From Hyphomicrobiales bacterium (GTDB lineage: Bacteria > Pseudomonadota > Alphaproteobacteria > Rhizobiales > Rhizobiaceae): a stretch of 64,000 bases of DNA. Shown piece by piece: positions 26,237 through 34,832 of the stretch; the first letter of the stretch is position 1; each line of letters begins with the position of its first letter. The position numbers were made by a program, and so were the translations under genes. Location of the stretch: positions 186,001-250,000 of the forward strand of contig UCEU01000016.1 of assembly GCA_900471485.1 (NCBI GenBank), in the 5' to 3' direction. A model generated the notes under the pieces. It saw only the letters and a list, made by a program, of their open reading frames with translations, searched no databases and was not told the DNA's origin.

Positions 26237-27475
26237 TTGCCAACCCCACTCTACCTCCGTCTTCGAACCGAAGACCCGGCCAATATTCTTTCGCCACTCG
26301 CTCGGATGGTTCACGACCATTATGAGCGTCGAGCCCATGACGCCGAGCGTCGGCGCCAATTTACCGCTGTCGTTCTCCACTTTGGCTATTGGTTGAGTGA
26401 CCATGTTGTCACTTTGGATAGCTTCACGACCGATCACATCGAGTCGTTCCTGGCCGAGCACGAGAACGGGTGCCGTTGCACCAGCTTTTGGAAGATGCGC
26501 ACGGGGGTAAAGTCGATGCGATACGCATTGAACCTCGCGGTGAAAATGAGGGCGCTGCGCCTGATCCCGCCCACGAACCTGGCGGCGATCGATTGCGAAG
26601 TCCAAGCGTTCGACAAAATGCTCGATGAGGTTTGGGGCCTGTCCGCAGGCTCACGCCGAAAGCATCGCAATCTCGCCCGGCGACTGCTGCTCCGCTTTGT
26701 GAACAATGGCCGTGTCGATATTGCCGATCTCACCCCTTCGCATATTCGCCAGCTCGTGCTCGGCGGTCGCGGATGGAAGCCTGCAACCATTCGCAGCTAT
26801 TCCGTCTCGATCCGGTGCTATCTACGGTATCGAACTCTCTTGGGCGATGATGTCCGGCAGCTAAAAAAAGCCATACCGGCACCTGCGATGAAAACCCCGG
26901 CCAAACTGCAAGTCGGCTTCAGCCCGGCGGAGTTGGAGCAAGTGCTGGGTGCCTCGGCGGAAATCGGCCGAACCCGGAAGAGAGTTCATGCGATCATAAG
27001 GTGCCTGGCAGACCTCGGCATGCGATCGATCGAGATAACCCGTCTGACACTCGATGACATCGACTGGGAGAAGGGGCTGATATGGGTGCGCTCAACGAAA
27101 TCGCGTCGGGCCGATCCCATGCCGCTTCCCTATGCGACCGGTGAAGCGATCGCCGACTATATAATCCATGAAAGGAAGGCTACGGGACATAGAGAGGTCT
27201 TCGTCCGGCATGTGGCACCGCTCGGAGAACCGATCACCACACGCTCCGTGCAGCGAGCCGTCTATAGTGTCTACAACCGATTGGGCTGGGACTGCACCAG
27301 AGTCCATATCTTCCGTTATACGATCGCCAGCCTTCTGGTGAACGGCGCTGTGCCGCTGAAGCAGGTTGCGGATCTCATGCGGCACAGGAGCGTCGTGACG
27401 ACTGCTGCCTATGCTCGCGTCGATCAAAACAGGCTGGCAGCCGTGGCTCTGCCGTGGCCGGGAGCGAGCGCATGA
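26237..27475 (+). CDS. ritA: tyrosine recombinase, first of the RIT trio
   Basis: 412 residues from a TTG at 26237 that has AAGGAG seven bases upstream. The N-terminal half is a SAM-like core-binding region; the C-terminal catalytic domain shows the first Arg in DLGMRSIEITRLTLDDI, HxxR in VHIFRYTIASLL, the second His/Arg region LMRHRSVVTTAAY and the nucleophile Tyr in that last motif. Tyrosine recombinases cut and rejoin DNA through a 3'-phosphotyrosine. The stop overlaps the start of the next gene as ATGA, as in other RIT elements where all three are needed together. Confidence 0.88.
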   Translation: MPTPLYLRLRTEDPANILSPLARMVHDHYERRAHDAERRRQFTAVVLHFGYWLSDHVVTLDSFTTDHIESFLAEHENGCRCTSFWKMRTGVKSMRYALNLAVKMRALRLIPPTNLAAIDCEVQAFDKMLDEVWGLSAGSRRKHRNLARRLLLRFVNNGRVDIADLTPSHIRQLVLGGRGWKPATIRSYSVSIRCYLRYRTLLGDDVRQLKKAIPAPAMKTPAKLQVGFSPAELEQVLGASAEIGRTRKRVHAIIRCLADLGMRSIEITRLTLDDIDWEKGLIWVRSTKSRRADPMPLPYATGEAIADYIIHERKATGHREVFVRHVAPLGEPITTRSVQRAVYSVYNRLGWDCTRVHIFRYTIASLLVNGAVPLKQVADLMRHRSVVTTAAYARVDQNRLAAVALPWPGASA

Positions 27476-28434
27476 CCGGATCAGAAACGATGCTGTCCCG
27501 CGCCGAGGCTTACCTCGCTTATCGCCGAAGCCTCGGCTTCAAGCTCAGAATTCCGGGAAGGATGATCACCTCCTTTGCCCGATATGCCGACAACAGGGGG
27601 CACGACGGCGCGCTATCGTCAGACCTCGCGCTTGATTGGGCCAAAGCCGAGGCAAAGTTTGCCGATCCGTTCACATGGGCAAGGCGTTTGGAGGTGCTAC
27701 GGCCATTCGCCACCTTCCTCGCTGCGGAGGACAGCGAAACCACGTTCCCGGCCTCTAACCCCTTCGGACGCACGAAGCGGCGGCTTGCTCCGCATATCTT
27801 CACGGTGGAGGAGATCACGGCGATCATCGCCGAGGCGCATCACATTCGCCGGGTTCAGGCCGCCGGGACGCTGATGATGCCGGCGCTAATAGGCCTGCTG
27901 GCCTCGACCGGGATGCGGATATCGGAGGCGCTTGGCCTGCGGATTCAAGATCTGGACCTCGAGGCTGCGCAGATTCTGGTGCGTGAGGCGAAATATGGCC
28001 GCCAACGACTGGTCGCCCTCCATCCGACGGCTATCGCCGCGCTCGAGATCTTCTTCGAGCGACGAAACGCGATATTCCCATCACGGCCCGCCGACCCGGT
28101 CTTCATGAGTGAGCTGTCGGGCAAGGAGATGAACTACATGCACGCCTGGTGTGCCTGGTTCCGGATTACCCAGAGGCTGAGTATCCGACCCCGCGGTGGC
28201 CACCCGTTCGTGCGCATCCATGATCTTCGACATAGCTTCATATGCCGTCGGCTCATTCTCTGGCAGCAAAGCGGAACAGAGATCGATGCGGCGATGATGA
28301 TGCTGTCTACCTATGTCGGCCATGCCAATCTGCTCGATACCTATTGGTACATCGAGAGCGTACCTGAACTGATGGCAATTGCTGGCCACCGCTTCCAAGG
28401 AATAGCAGGTTTTGGAGGCGACTTCGATGACTGA
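27472..28434 (+). CDS. ritB: tyrosine recombinase, second of the RIT trio
   Basis: 320 residues from the ATG at 27472, overlapping the previous stop by ATGA; an in-frame start at 27454 is less likely. Catalytic features: Arg in ASTGMRISEALGLRI, Lys-containing REAKYGRQRLVALH, HxxR in IHDLRHSFICRRL, and Tyr in YVGHANLLDTYWY. The short N-terminal domain (MLSRAEAYLAYRRSLGFKLR) resembles the arm/core-binding module. It ends inside the third recombinase start. Confidence 0.88.
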   Translation: MTGSETMLSRAEAYLAYRRSLGFKLRIPGRMITSFARYADNRGHDGALSSDLALDWAKAEAKFADPFTWARRLEVLRPFATFLAAEDSETTFPASNPFGRTKRRLAPHIFTVEEITAIIAEAHHIRRVQAAGTLMMPALIGLLASTGMRISEALGLRIQDLDLEAAQILVREAKYGRQRLVALHPTAIAALEIFFERRNAIFPSRPADPVFMSELSGKEMNYMHAWCAWFRITQRLSIRPRGGHPFVRIHDLRHSFICRRLILWQQSGTEIDAAMMMLSTYVGHANLLDTYWYIESVPELMAIAGHRFQGIAGFGGDFDD

Positions 28435-29431
28435 CACGACACCTTCCTTTCCGACCCTGCTGCAGCGCTTCTTCGTTGATCATCTTCGCCAGCAGAGAGC
28501 GGTAAGCCCTTGCACGGTCGCGGCCTACCGAGACACGTTCAAGCTTTTGCTGGCGTTCGCAGAAAAGAGCATCGGGAAATCACCCACAAGCCTCACCTTG
28601 CCCGATCTCAACGCCGATCTCATCTTGGCCTTCCTGGATCACCTTGAGCGTGATCGGGCCAATAGCGTCAGGAGCCGAAATGCGCGGCTGTCTGCGATCC
28701 GGGTCTTCCTCAAGTATACCGCACATGAGGATCTGACTGCACTTGCGGTCATTGAACGCAGCCTTGCCGTGCCGCAGAAACGGCATGACACGCAAGTGCT
28801 CGGATACCTGACCCGACCCGAGGTCGAGGCGGTCATCAACGCGCCCGATCCTAAAACCTGGGCCGGCAGGCGTGACCGGGCACTGTTTGCATTCCTCTAC
28901 AACACTGGCGCGCGCGTCTCAGAGGCTATCGACCTTCAGGTCGGTAGTGTCATTCTCGAAACTGCGCCGGTCGTCCACCTGCTTGGGAAGGGGCGGAAGC
29001 GTCGGAGCGTGCCGCTTTGGAAAGAAACGGCACGCACGCTGAAGCGATGGATGCAGGATCTTGATGATCGCGGGGCGGACGGCCACCTCTTTCCCAACAG
29101 CTCAGGCGGGCGCTTGTCTCGCTCCAGCGTAAGGCAACGCCTCGACCTCGCCGTCGATGCTGCCGGCGGCGTCGTTCCGTCCATCAAGACGAAGACCGTA
29201 TCGCCGCATACCTTCCGGCACACCACGGCCATGCACCTGCTTCAATCCGGCGTCGATCTGACCGTGATCGCGCTTTGGCTCGGACACGAGGATATCAGCA
29301 CGACCCATGTCTATATGGAGGCTGACCTCGCAATGAAGGAGGACGCGCTCAGCCGGCTTCAGCCCGTCAACGCGACAGGCGTTCGCTACCGGCCGCCCGA
29401 CAAGCTGATGGCATTCCTTCAGGCGCTATAA
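28427..29431 (+). CDS. ritC: tyrosine recombinase, third of the RIT trio
   Basis: 334 residues from the ATG at 28427, overlapping the previous stop by 8 bp. It is the most XerC/D-like of the three: SAM-like N-terminus (FVDHLRQQRAVSPCTVAAYR), Arg in YNTGARVSEAIDLQVGS, Lys in LLGKGRKRRSVPLW, HxxR in VSPHTFRHTTAMHLL and Tyr in WLGHEDISTTHVYMEAD. All catalytic residues appear present, so the trio is probably active. Confidence 0.9.
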   Translation: MTDTTPSFPTLLQRFFVDHLRQQRAVSPCTVAAYRDTFKLLLAFAEKSIGKSPTSLTLPDLNADLILAFLDHLERDRANSVRSRNARLSAIRVFLKYTAHEDLTALAVIERSLAVPQKRHDTQVLGYLTRPEVEAVINAPDPKTWAGRRDRALFAFLYNTGARVSEAIDLQVGSVILETAPVVHLLGKGRKRRSVPLWKETARTLKRWMQDLDDRGADGHLFPNSSGGRLSRSSVRQRLDLAVDAAGGVVPSIKTKTVSPHTFRHTTAMHLLQSGVDLTVIALWLGHEDISTTHVYMEADLAMKEDALSRLQPVNATGVRYRPPDKLMAFLQAL

Positions 29432-29478
29432 GCAAGGCGCTCCCGGCGTGGCGCCCGGGAGCCCACCAGATCGGCGGT

Positions 29479-29994
29479 TCAAGCGCAACACTGAGACGAC
29501 ACACTCGCCGGCCCGCAGCAAGATGATTTGGGCTGTTCCTTCGCCAGCCACCGATCCCGCGGCTTGCAGCTCGCCGGCCGAGCGGAAAGGGACACTTCGA
29601 AGGTGCCGGCGACGAGCCGCGGTGCAGACGCGCAGTACAGGGCCATCGGCCGGACTCCGTCGCTAACCTCGAACGTCAGCTTTGCTGTCGGCTCAAGCTG
29701 CACACGGTCGGAGACTTTGCGGATGATCGCCGCGAACTTGCCGGCCGGCATGTGCGTCCGACCATCTTCGTCGATATCCCAGAGCTGGACGAAGATCTCC
29801 GACCAGGCTTCCGGGTTGGCGCCGCAATCGAGCGCCGAAAACATCCCGGCCTTCACCTCGGTGACGTGATAGCCAGGCCGGACGGGACTGCCATCATAGC
29901 TGAACACCAGCGGGGCATTGGGCGCCACCGCAAGCACATCGAGGAGATGGCCGAGACTGATGTCGGTCGAAACTGACTTGTCGATCGCGTTCAT
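29479..29994 (-). CDS. DUF6428-type ars-associated protein
   Basis: 171 residues from the ATG at 29994. The body (VLAVAPNAPLVFSYDGSPVR, HVTEVKAGMFSALDCGANPE, WSEIFVQLWDIDEDGRTHMP) fits a family often found beside arsR in alphaproteobacteria and annotated DUF6428. The C-terminus has Cys pairs (KSSCCGPAS, SSQCCA), which suggests metalloid binding; this is inference. It is divergent from arsR1 with a 42-bp shared promoter region. Confidence 0.7.
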   Translation of the reverse strand: MNAIDKSVSTDISLGHLLDVLAVAPNAPLVFSYDGSPVRPGYHVTEVKAGMFSALDCGANPEAWSEIFVQLWDIDEDGRTHMPAGKFAAIIRKVSDRVQLEPTAKLTFEVSDGVRPMALYCASAPRLVAGTFEVSLSARPASCKPRDRWLAKEQPKSSCCGPASVSSQCCA

Positions 29995-30008
29995 GTGGGT
30001 TATCCCTC

Positions 30009-30043
30009 CATCCAATAGTTCAAGGATTGTTGAAGTATGGATG
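30009..30043. promoter_or_regulatory. likely ArsR1 operator in the divergent promoter
   Basis: A nested dyad: CATCCA (30009-30014) with TGGATG (30038-30043), and inside it TTCAA (30019-30023) with TTGAA (30030-30034). It lies between the DUF6428 gene and arsR1, where an autoregulatory ArsR site is expected. Confidence 0.55.
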
Positions 30044-30396
30044 AACGTCAAGCCCTTTCATCGTTCGCCGCGCTGTCCCAGGAAACGCGCCTTGCCATCG
30101 TCCGGGCGCTGGTCGTGGCAGGGCCTGAAGGATTGGCCGCCGGCGTGATTGCCGAGCGCATGGGCGTTTCCGCCACCAATGTCTCTTTCCATCTGAAGGA
30201 ACTCGAGCGGTCGGGATTGATCTCCCAGCGAAGAGAATCCCGCTCGATCATATACAGCGCCAGCTATGAGGCGCTCGCCGATCTTGTCAAATTCCTGATG
30301 GAGGACTGCTGCGCCGGTCATCCGGTGATCAGGGAGAATGTCGAGCGTGCCGATGACTGCTGCATCCCGGCCGCCAAGGGTGACGTCGTTGCCTAG
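30037..30396 (+). CDS. arsR: ArsR/SmtB-type repressor
   Basis: 119 residues with the winged helix-turn-helix LSQETRLAIVRALVVAGPEG, GVSATNVSFHLKELERSGLI and SQRRESRSIIYSASYEAL. Candidate arsenite ligands are C-terminal Cys pairs (MEDCCAGHP and ADDCCIPAA), unlike the classical helix-3 CxC site. It represses its operon until As(III) binds. It overlaps the following MFS gene and is divergent from the DUF6428 gene. Confidence 0.9.
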   Translation: MDERQALSSFAALSQETRLAIVRALVVAGPEGLAAGVIAERMGVSATNVSFHLKELERSGLISQRRESRSIIYSASYEALADLVKFLMEDCCAGHPVIRENVERADDCCIPAAKGDVVA

Positions 30397-31591
30397 TTCG
30401 AAAATCTCAGCCGGGCTTGTCTCGGCACTCGGCCTGACACAGATCATCGGCTACGGCACGCTCTATTACAGCTTCAGTATCCTGGCCCCCGGTATGGCGG
30501 CGGACCTTGGATTGTCCCTGGCCGAAGTGTTCGGGGTGTTCTCCATATCCCTGTTCATAGGTGGCCTGTCGGCCACCTATATCGGCAAGCAGATGGACCG
30601 GATCGGTGCTGCCACGATTATGACCATCGGCTCGACCCTTGCTGCACTGACGCTCGCCCTATGCGCCTGGTCGCCCTCGGTCGCGATCTTCGCCATCGCC
30701 ATCATCCTCCTCGAAGTGTCGTCCGGCATGGTTCAGTATCAGGCGGCATTCGCAGCGCTGGTCGAGAGCGATCCCCGCACGGCCTCCCGCAGCATCACCT
30801 ATCTGACACTGATCGGTGGCTTCGCCTCAACGATCTTCTGGCCAATCTCGGCCGCGCTCACCGGCTATCTGTCCTGGCGGGAGATCTATCTCGTCTTCGC
30901 GGCGTTGAACCTGTTTCTCTGCATGCCGCTGCACTTCTGGATCCGAAGCCTTGGACAGAAGACAGGCGACACGGCAACCCGACCGCGCGAGACGGTCATC
31001 GGCGCGATCCCGCCGCATGCCCGGCGCCGCGCGATGGTGGTCGTCTCCTTTGCCTTCGCGCTCCTCGGCTTCACGCTCGCCGCCATCCTTGCCCATATGG
31101 TGCCGATGCTAGGATCGATCGGGCTGGGCGCCGCAGCCGTCGTGATCGGCTCGCTGTTCGGCCCGGCGCAGGTTCTGAGCCGTCTGATCAACATGGTTTT
31201 TGGGAAGAAACTGTCGCCGCCTGGGCTTGCGGTCCTGTCGGCCGTGCTCATCGTCTTCGGCGTCCTGATCTTGCTGATGACAGGCAACTGGTTGCCCGGC
31301 GCGGTCGCCTTCGCCATTTGCCTCGGGCTCGGTTCCGGCATCAACAGCATCGCGCAGGGCAGCCTGCCGCTCTATCTGTTCGGATCGGACGGATATGGTG
31401 CGATCACCGGCAAGATGGCTGCCGCCCGTCTGGCGGTCGGCGCGGGTGCGCCCTTCGTGTTCGCGGCGACCATGGAAAATATCGGGCTGAGCTTCGTCCT
31501 CGTGGCAAACGCATGCCTCGGGACGATCAGCATCGCGGCATTCGTCGCGGTGGCAGCATCCTGCCGGCAGCCTGCCACCGCGACGGCCTGA
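30380..31591 (+). CDS. MFS transporter, candidate arsenite/organoarsenical efflux pump
   Basis: About 403 residues with 12 predicted membrane segments (for example GLVSALGLTQIIGYGTLYYS, AEVFGVFSISLFIGGL, FVFAATMENIGLSF). The start is uncertain: GTG 30380 gives a compact N-terminus, ATG 30353 and 30338 are alternatives, and all overlap arsR1. The position directly behind arsR and in an ars island resembles ArsK-type MFS exporters, which move trivalent arsenicals and antimonite. That assignment rests on context and not on diagnostic residues. Confidence 0.75.
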   Translation: MTSLPSSKISAGLVSALGLTQIIGYGTLYYSFSILAPGMAADLGLSLAEVFGVFSISLFIGGLSATYIGKQMDRIGAATIMTIGSTLAALTLALCAWSPSVAIFAIAIILLEVSSGMVQYQAAFAALVESDPRTASRSITYLTLIGGFASTIFWPISAALTGYLSWREIYLVFAALNLFLCMPLHFWIRSLGQKTGDTATRPRETVIGAIPPHARRRAMVVVSFAFALLGFTLAAILAHMVPMLGSIGLGAAAVVIGSLFGPAQVLSRLINMVFGKKLSPPGLAVLSAVLIVFGVLILLMTGNWLPGAVAFAICLGLGSGINSIAQGSLPLYLFGSDGYGAITGKMAAARLAVGAGAPFVFAATMENIGLSFVLVANACLGTISIAAFVAVAASCRQPATATA

Positions 31592-31595
31592 TCCG

Positions 31596-32306
31596 TCAGA
31601 TCGACTTGAGCGAGACCCGTTTCTCCAGCTCGGCCGCCTCTTCCTTCCGCTCGCTATATCGGTCGGTGAGGTAGGAAGAGGCATCGCGGGTGAGAATGGT
31701 GAACTTCACCAGTTCCTCGCAGACATCGACGACGCGGTCATAATACGAGGACGGCTTCATCCGGCCATCGGTGTCGAATTCCTGAAACGCCTTCGCGACG
31801 CTGCTTTGATTGGGGATGGTGATCATCCTCATCCAGCGGCCGAGGATGCGCAACTGGTTCACAGCGTTGAAGGACTGACTGCCGCCGGAAACCTCCATCA
31901 CCGCCAGCGTCTTGCCCTGCGTCGGGCGGACGGAGCCGAGCGACAGCGGGATCCAGTCGATCTGCGATTTCATGATGCCTGTCATCGCGCCGTGGCGCTC
32001 CGGGCTTATCCAGACTTGGCCCTCCGACCACTGGGTCCCTTCGCGCAGCTCCTGAACCTTGGGATGGCTGACGGGTGCCTCGTCCGGGAGCGGCAATCCG
32101 GCCGGATCGAATATCCGCACCTCGCATCCGAGGCGCTCGAGCAGCCGACGGACTTCGAAGGCAAGCAGACGGCTATACGACACTTCCCGGAGCGATCCAT
32201 AGAGGATCAGGATCCGTGGCTTGTGGGTGCAGAACGCCGGGCGAAGGGATTCTGGCGAAATCGGCTGAAGATGGTCGTCATTCAGTGCGGGAAATGTGTC
32301 AGACAA
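31596..32306 (-). CDS. arsH: ArsH, NADPH-dependent FMN oxidoreductase
   Basis: 236 residues from a TTG at 32306 preceded by AAGGAAAG. Family landmarks: [73 protein letters not shown] and [20 protein letters not shown]. ArsH oxidises trivalent methylated and aromatic arsenicals to less toxic pentavalent forms. It is the last gene of the minus-strand ars operon, overlaps arsC by a few bases, and faces the MFS gene with only 4 bp between stops. Confidence 0.92.
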   Translation of the reverse strand: MSDTFPALNDDHLQPISPESLRPAFCTHKPRILILYGSLREVSYSRLLAFEVRRLLERLGCEVRIFDPAGLPLPDEAPVSHPKVQELREGTQWSEGQVWISPERHGAMTGIMKSQIDWIPLSLGSVRPTQGKTLAVMEVSGGSQSFNAVNQLRILGRWMRMITIPNQSSVAKAFQEFDTDGRMKPSSYYDRVVDVCEELVKFTILTRDASSYLTDRYSERKEEAAELEKRVSLKSI

Positions 32307-32725
32307 TGCGCTTTCCTTCCTGGTCGAGGACCTGTTCGCCGTCTTCCTTCGTGAACGGCCCTTTGAAGGCGTCGACCGGCAGAATGTCGAGCACGACCTC
32401 CGAAGGGCGAGCAAGCCTGGTGCCGAGCGGCGTGACAACGAGTGGTCGGTTGATCAGGATGGGGGTGGCGATCATCGCGTCCAGCAACTGGTCATCGGTG
32501 AGGTCCGGATTGTCGAGGCCGAGTTCCGCATAGGGCGTGCCCTTCTCACGGATCGCTTCGCGGACCGTCAGTCCGGCATCTGCGATCATCTTCGATGAGC
32601 TGCTCGCGCGATGGCGGGTTCTGCAGGTACTCGATGACGGTGGGCTCGATCCCGGCGGCGCGGATCAGCGCCAGCGTATTGCGAGACGTGCCACAGGCCG
32701 GATTGTGATAGATGGTGGCGTCCAT
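32299..32725 (-). pseudogene. arsC: glutaredoxin-type arsenate reductase, frameshifted
   Basis: The first part from the ATG at 32725 has the catalytic loop YHNPACGTSRNTLALIRAAG and IEYLQNPPSREQLIE. One extra base (GAAG where GAG is expected, near 32590) shifts the frame. The next frame continues with [36 protein letters not shown] and ends at 32299. Combined length would be about 141 residues, the family norm. The adjacent thioredoxin-type arsC (33786-34313) can supply arsenate reduction. The TGA overlaps the arsH start. Confidence 0.85.
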
Positions 32726-32727
32726 GG

Positions 32728-33786
32728 TCAGGGCCTTTCGATGATGGTGTTGCGGGAAACGGCGGGCGATGCCTCGTACCAACTCTTCGAGCGGTTCACG
32801 ATCCACACGACCGAGAGCATGACCGGCACTTCGATCAGGACACCGACGACGGTGGCGAGTGCCGCGCCCGACTGAAATCCGAAGAGGCTGATGGCGGCGG
32901 CAACCGCGAGTTCAAAGAAATTGCTGGCACCGATGAGCGCGGAAGGGCCGGCGACGCAGTGGCGCTCGCCTGCCAAGCGGTTCAACAGGTAGGCCAGCCC
33001 GGAGTTCAGATAGACCTGGATCAGGATCGGCACGGCCAGCAATGCGATGATGGCCGGTTGGGCGATGATCTGCTCGCCCTGAAAGGCGAAGAGAAGCACG
33101 AGGGTGGCGAGCAGCGCGACGAGCGATACCGGCTGCAGCTTCCCAAGCAAGCGGTCGAGCGCGCCTGTTGTGTCATCGGCCGTCAGGTAGCTTCGCAGCA
33201 CCTGTGCGATGATGACAGGCACGACGATGTAGAGCGCGACCGACAGGGCAAGCGTCGCCCAGGGAACGGTGATGGCCGAGAGGCCGAGCAGGAGGCCGAC
33301 GATCGGCGCAAAGGCGACGACCATGATCGCGTCATTCAAGGCAACCTGCGACAGGGTGAACAGCGGTTCGCCCCGCGTGAGGTTCGACCAGACGAACACC
33401 ATGGCGGTGCAGGGTGCGGCGGCAAGGATGATCAGGCCTGCGATATAGGAGTCGATCTGATCCACCGGCAGAAAGGGCCGAAACAGCCAGCCGACAAACA
33501 GCCATCCCAGCAATGCCATCGAGAACGGCTTGATCGCCCAGTTGATGATCAGCGTGACACCGATCCCACGCCAGTAGGAGCCGACCTGCGCCAACGACCG
33601 GAAATCGATCTTGAGCAACATCGGGATGATCATCAGCCAGATCAGGATGGCGACGGGGATGTTCACCTTGGCGATCTCGGCGCCACCCATTACCTGGAAG
33701 ACGCCGGGCATCAGGTGGCCGAGGGCAACGCCGACGGCGATGCACAGGAAGACCCAGATAGTCAGGTATCGTTCGAAGGTGGACAT
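32728..33786 (-). CDS. acr3: ACR3-family arsenite efflux permease
   Basis: 352 residues, start overlapping the upstream arsC stop (TGATG). Ten membrane segments are visible. Signature text: the conserved Cys region LIILAAAPCTAMVFVWSNLT, then ALNDAIMVVAFAPIVGLLL and SALIGASNFFELAVAAAISL, which carries the conserved Glu. ACR3 exports As(III) using the proton gradient. A longer open frame upstream overlaps arsC and is not used. Confidence 0.93.
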   Translation of the reverse strand: MSTFERYLTIWVFLCIAVGVALGHLMPGVFQVMGGAEIAKVNIPVAILIWLMIIPMLLKIDFRSLAQVGSYWRGIGVTLIINWAIKPFSMALLGWLFVGWLFRPFLPVDQIDSYIAGLIILAAAPCTAMVFVWSNLTRGEPLFTLSQVALNDAIMVVAFAPIVGLLLGLSAITVPWATLALSVALYIVVPVIIAQVLRSYLTADDTTGALDRLLGKLQPVSLVALLATLVLLFAFQGEQIIAQPAIIALLAVPILIQVYLNSGLAYLLNRLAGERHCVAGPSALIGASNFFELAVAAAISLFGFQSGAALATVVGVLIEVPVMLSVVWIVNRSKSWYEASPAVSRNTIIERP

Positions 33787-34313
33787 CAGGCCGACTTTCC
33801 CTGTGGCGAGGTCGAACCTTCCATCGCGCCGATCTGGCGGAGCTTTGTCTCCAGCGCCAGTCGATCGATGGAGGCGAGCGGCAGATTCACAAATGCCAGT
33901 ATCCGGTTTTTGAGAAAGCGTGCCGCCTGAGCGAAGGCGCGCTGCTTGTCGATGTCGAGGCCGGAGACCGCAGCTGGATCCTCGACGCCCCAGTGGGCCG
34001 TCATAGGATGGCCGATCCACACGGGGCAGGCCTCGCCGGCGGCGCTGTCGCAGACCGTGAAGATGAAATCCATCTCCGGCGCGCCAGATGCGGCGAACAC
34101 GTCCCAGCTCTTCGAGGAGAAACCGGTCGATTGATAGCCGAGCGTTGCCAATTCCTTCAGGGCATAAGGATTGACCTCACCCTTCGGCTGGCTGCCGGCG
34201 GAATACGCCTTGAAGAGACCGCCGCCCTCCTTGTTGAGGATGGACTCGGCGAGAATAGAGCGAGCAGAATTGCCCGTGCAGAGGAACAGCACGTTATAGG
34301 TCTTGTCAGTCAT
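33786..34313 (-). CDS. arsC: arsenate reductase, low-molecular-weight phosphatase type
   Basis: 175 residues. The P-loop is VLFLCTGNSARSILAE (Cys, CX5R), with MDFIFTVCDSAAGEACPVWI giving the further redox Cys residues. It also carries GHPMTAHWGVEDPAAVSG, typical of this ArsC group. The C-terminal ~35 residues are an added helix region. It reduces As(V) to As(III) for export by ACR3. It sits between arsR2 and acr3 in one operon. Confidence 0.92.
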   Translation of the reverse strand: MTDKTYNVLFLCTGNSARSILAESILNKEGGGLFKAYSAGSQPKGEVNPYALKELATLGYQSTGFSSKSWDVFAASGAPEMDFIFTVCDSAAGEACPVWIGHPMTAHWGVEDPAAVSGLDIDKQRAFAQAARFLKNRILAFVNLPLASIDRLALETKLRQIGAMEGSTSPQGKSA

Positions 34314-34350
34314 GGTCGTTGTCCGTGTTAGGTCGGAGGCCTGTTGAGGC

Positions 34351-34689
34351 TCATGGTGGGCAGCAGGGCGTAAGTTCTGCGATCAGCGGTGCGCAAAGCT
34401 CTGTCGAACCGCCACAGCAGTCCTTGAGCAGAAACAGCGTCAGCTCCCGAAAACCATCGAGATCGGCACGGTAGATGATCGATCGGCTTTGGCGCTCGCT
34501 CTTGACCAGTCCGGCACGGGATAGCGTTGCAAGATGCGCCGACATCGTGTTTTGCGGGACGTCGAGCAGCCGCGCAAGTTCGCCGGCCGGAATGCCGTCG
34601 GGTTCGTGGCGCACCAGAAGCCGAAACGTCTCGAGGCGGGTGTTCTGAGCCAAGGCCGCGAGGGCCGTAATCGCGCTATTGCTTTCCAT
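34351..34689 (-). CDS. arsR: ArsR/SmtB-type repressor of the acr3 operon
   Basis: 112 residues: ALAALAQNTRLETFRLLVRH, DVPQNTMSAHLATLSRAGLV, KSERQSRSIIYRADL form the winged helix. Cys residues LLKDCCGGSTELCAP and the C-terminal LTPCCPP are likely arsenite ligands. It heads the operon arsR2-arsC2-acr3-arsC1-arsH. Its ATG lies inside a palindrome that is probably its own operator. Confidence 0.9.
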   Translation of the reverse strand: MESNSAITALAALAQNTRLETFRLLVRHEPDGIPAGELARLLDVPQNTMSAHLATLSRAGLVKSERQSRSIIYRADLDGFRELTLFLLKDCCGGSTELCAPLIAELTPCCPP

Positions 34690-34711
34690 ATATCCAGAAT
34701 AATGGATATAT
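34688..34711. promoter_or_regulatory. palindromic operator overlapping the arsR2 start
   Basis: ATATATCCA (34688-34696) and TGGATATAT (34703-34711) are perfect 9-base arms with a 6-base spacer, overlapping the arsR2 ATG (34689-34687). This placement would let ArsR2 block its own operon. Confidence 0.65.
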
Positions 34712-34741
34712 GGACAAAGTCAATCGCCTCGACGTGAGGCG

Positions 34742-34832
34742 GATTATGTGCAGCTGGCTGTGGGAGATGCCCTGCAAAAGCAGGGCGATCGAGCCTGAGG
34801 TGATCATAAGTCACCACGGCTCATATTCGTGC
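34742..34832 (-). repeat. right terminal inverted repeat of the RIT-ars element
   Basis: The reverse complement of the left repeat over 90 bases, with about four substitutions and one extra T in the small hairpin loop. It contains the same two dyads. The outermost bases GCACGAATATGAGCCGTGG encode HEYEPW when read on the minus strand. Confidence 0.85.

Larger units (their letters stand above)
26062..34832. mobile_element. RIT (recombinase-in-trio) element carrying arsenic resistance genes
   Basis: An 8.77-kb unit bounded by inverted repeats at 26062-26151 and 34742-34832. It contains three tyrosine recombinase genes that overlap by ATGA-type junctions, in the order and sizes typical of RIT elements (412, 320 and 334 residues), followed by eight arsenic-related genes. 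RIT elements are normally about 3.5 kb with the repeats close to the recombinases. Here no repeat copy is seen after the third recombinase; the right repeat lies beyond the ars genes, so the ars genes are inside. The genes left and right of it (small 55-codon gene and TOPRIM gene) were probably neighbours before insertion. Confidence 0.8.

Noticed and set aside
32959..33930. 323-residue plus-strand open frame over acr3
   Set aside because: It is extremely Asp/Gln/Arg/His-rich and opposite a clear ACR3 protein.
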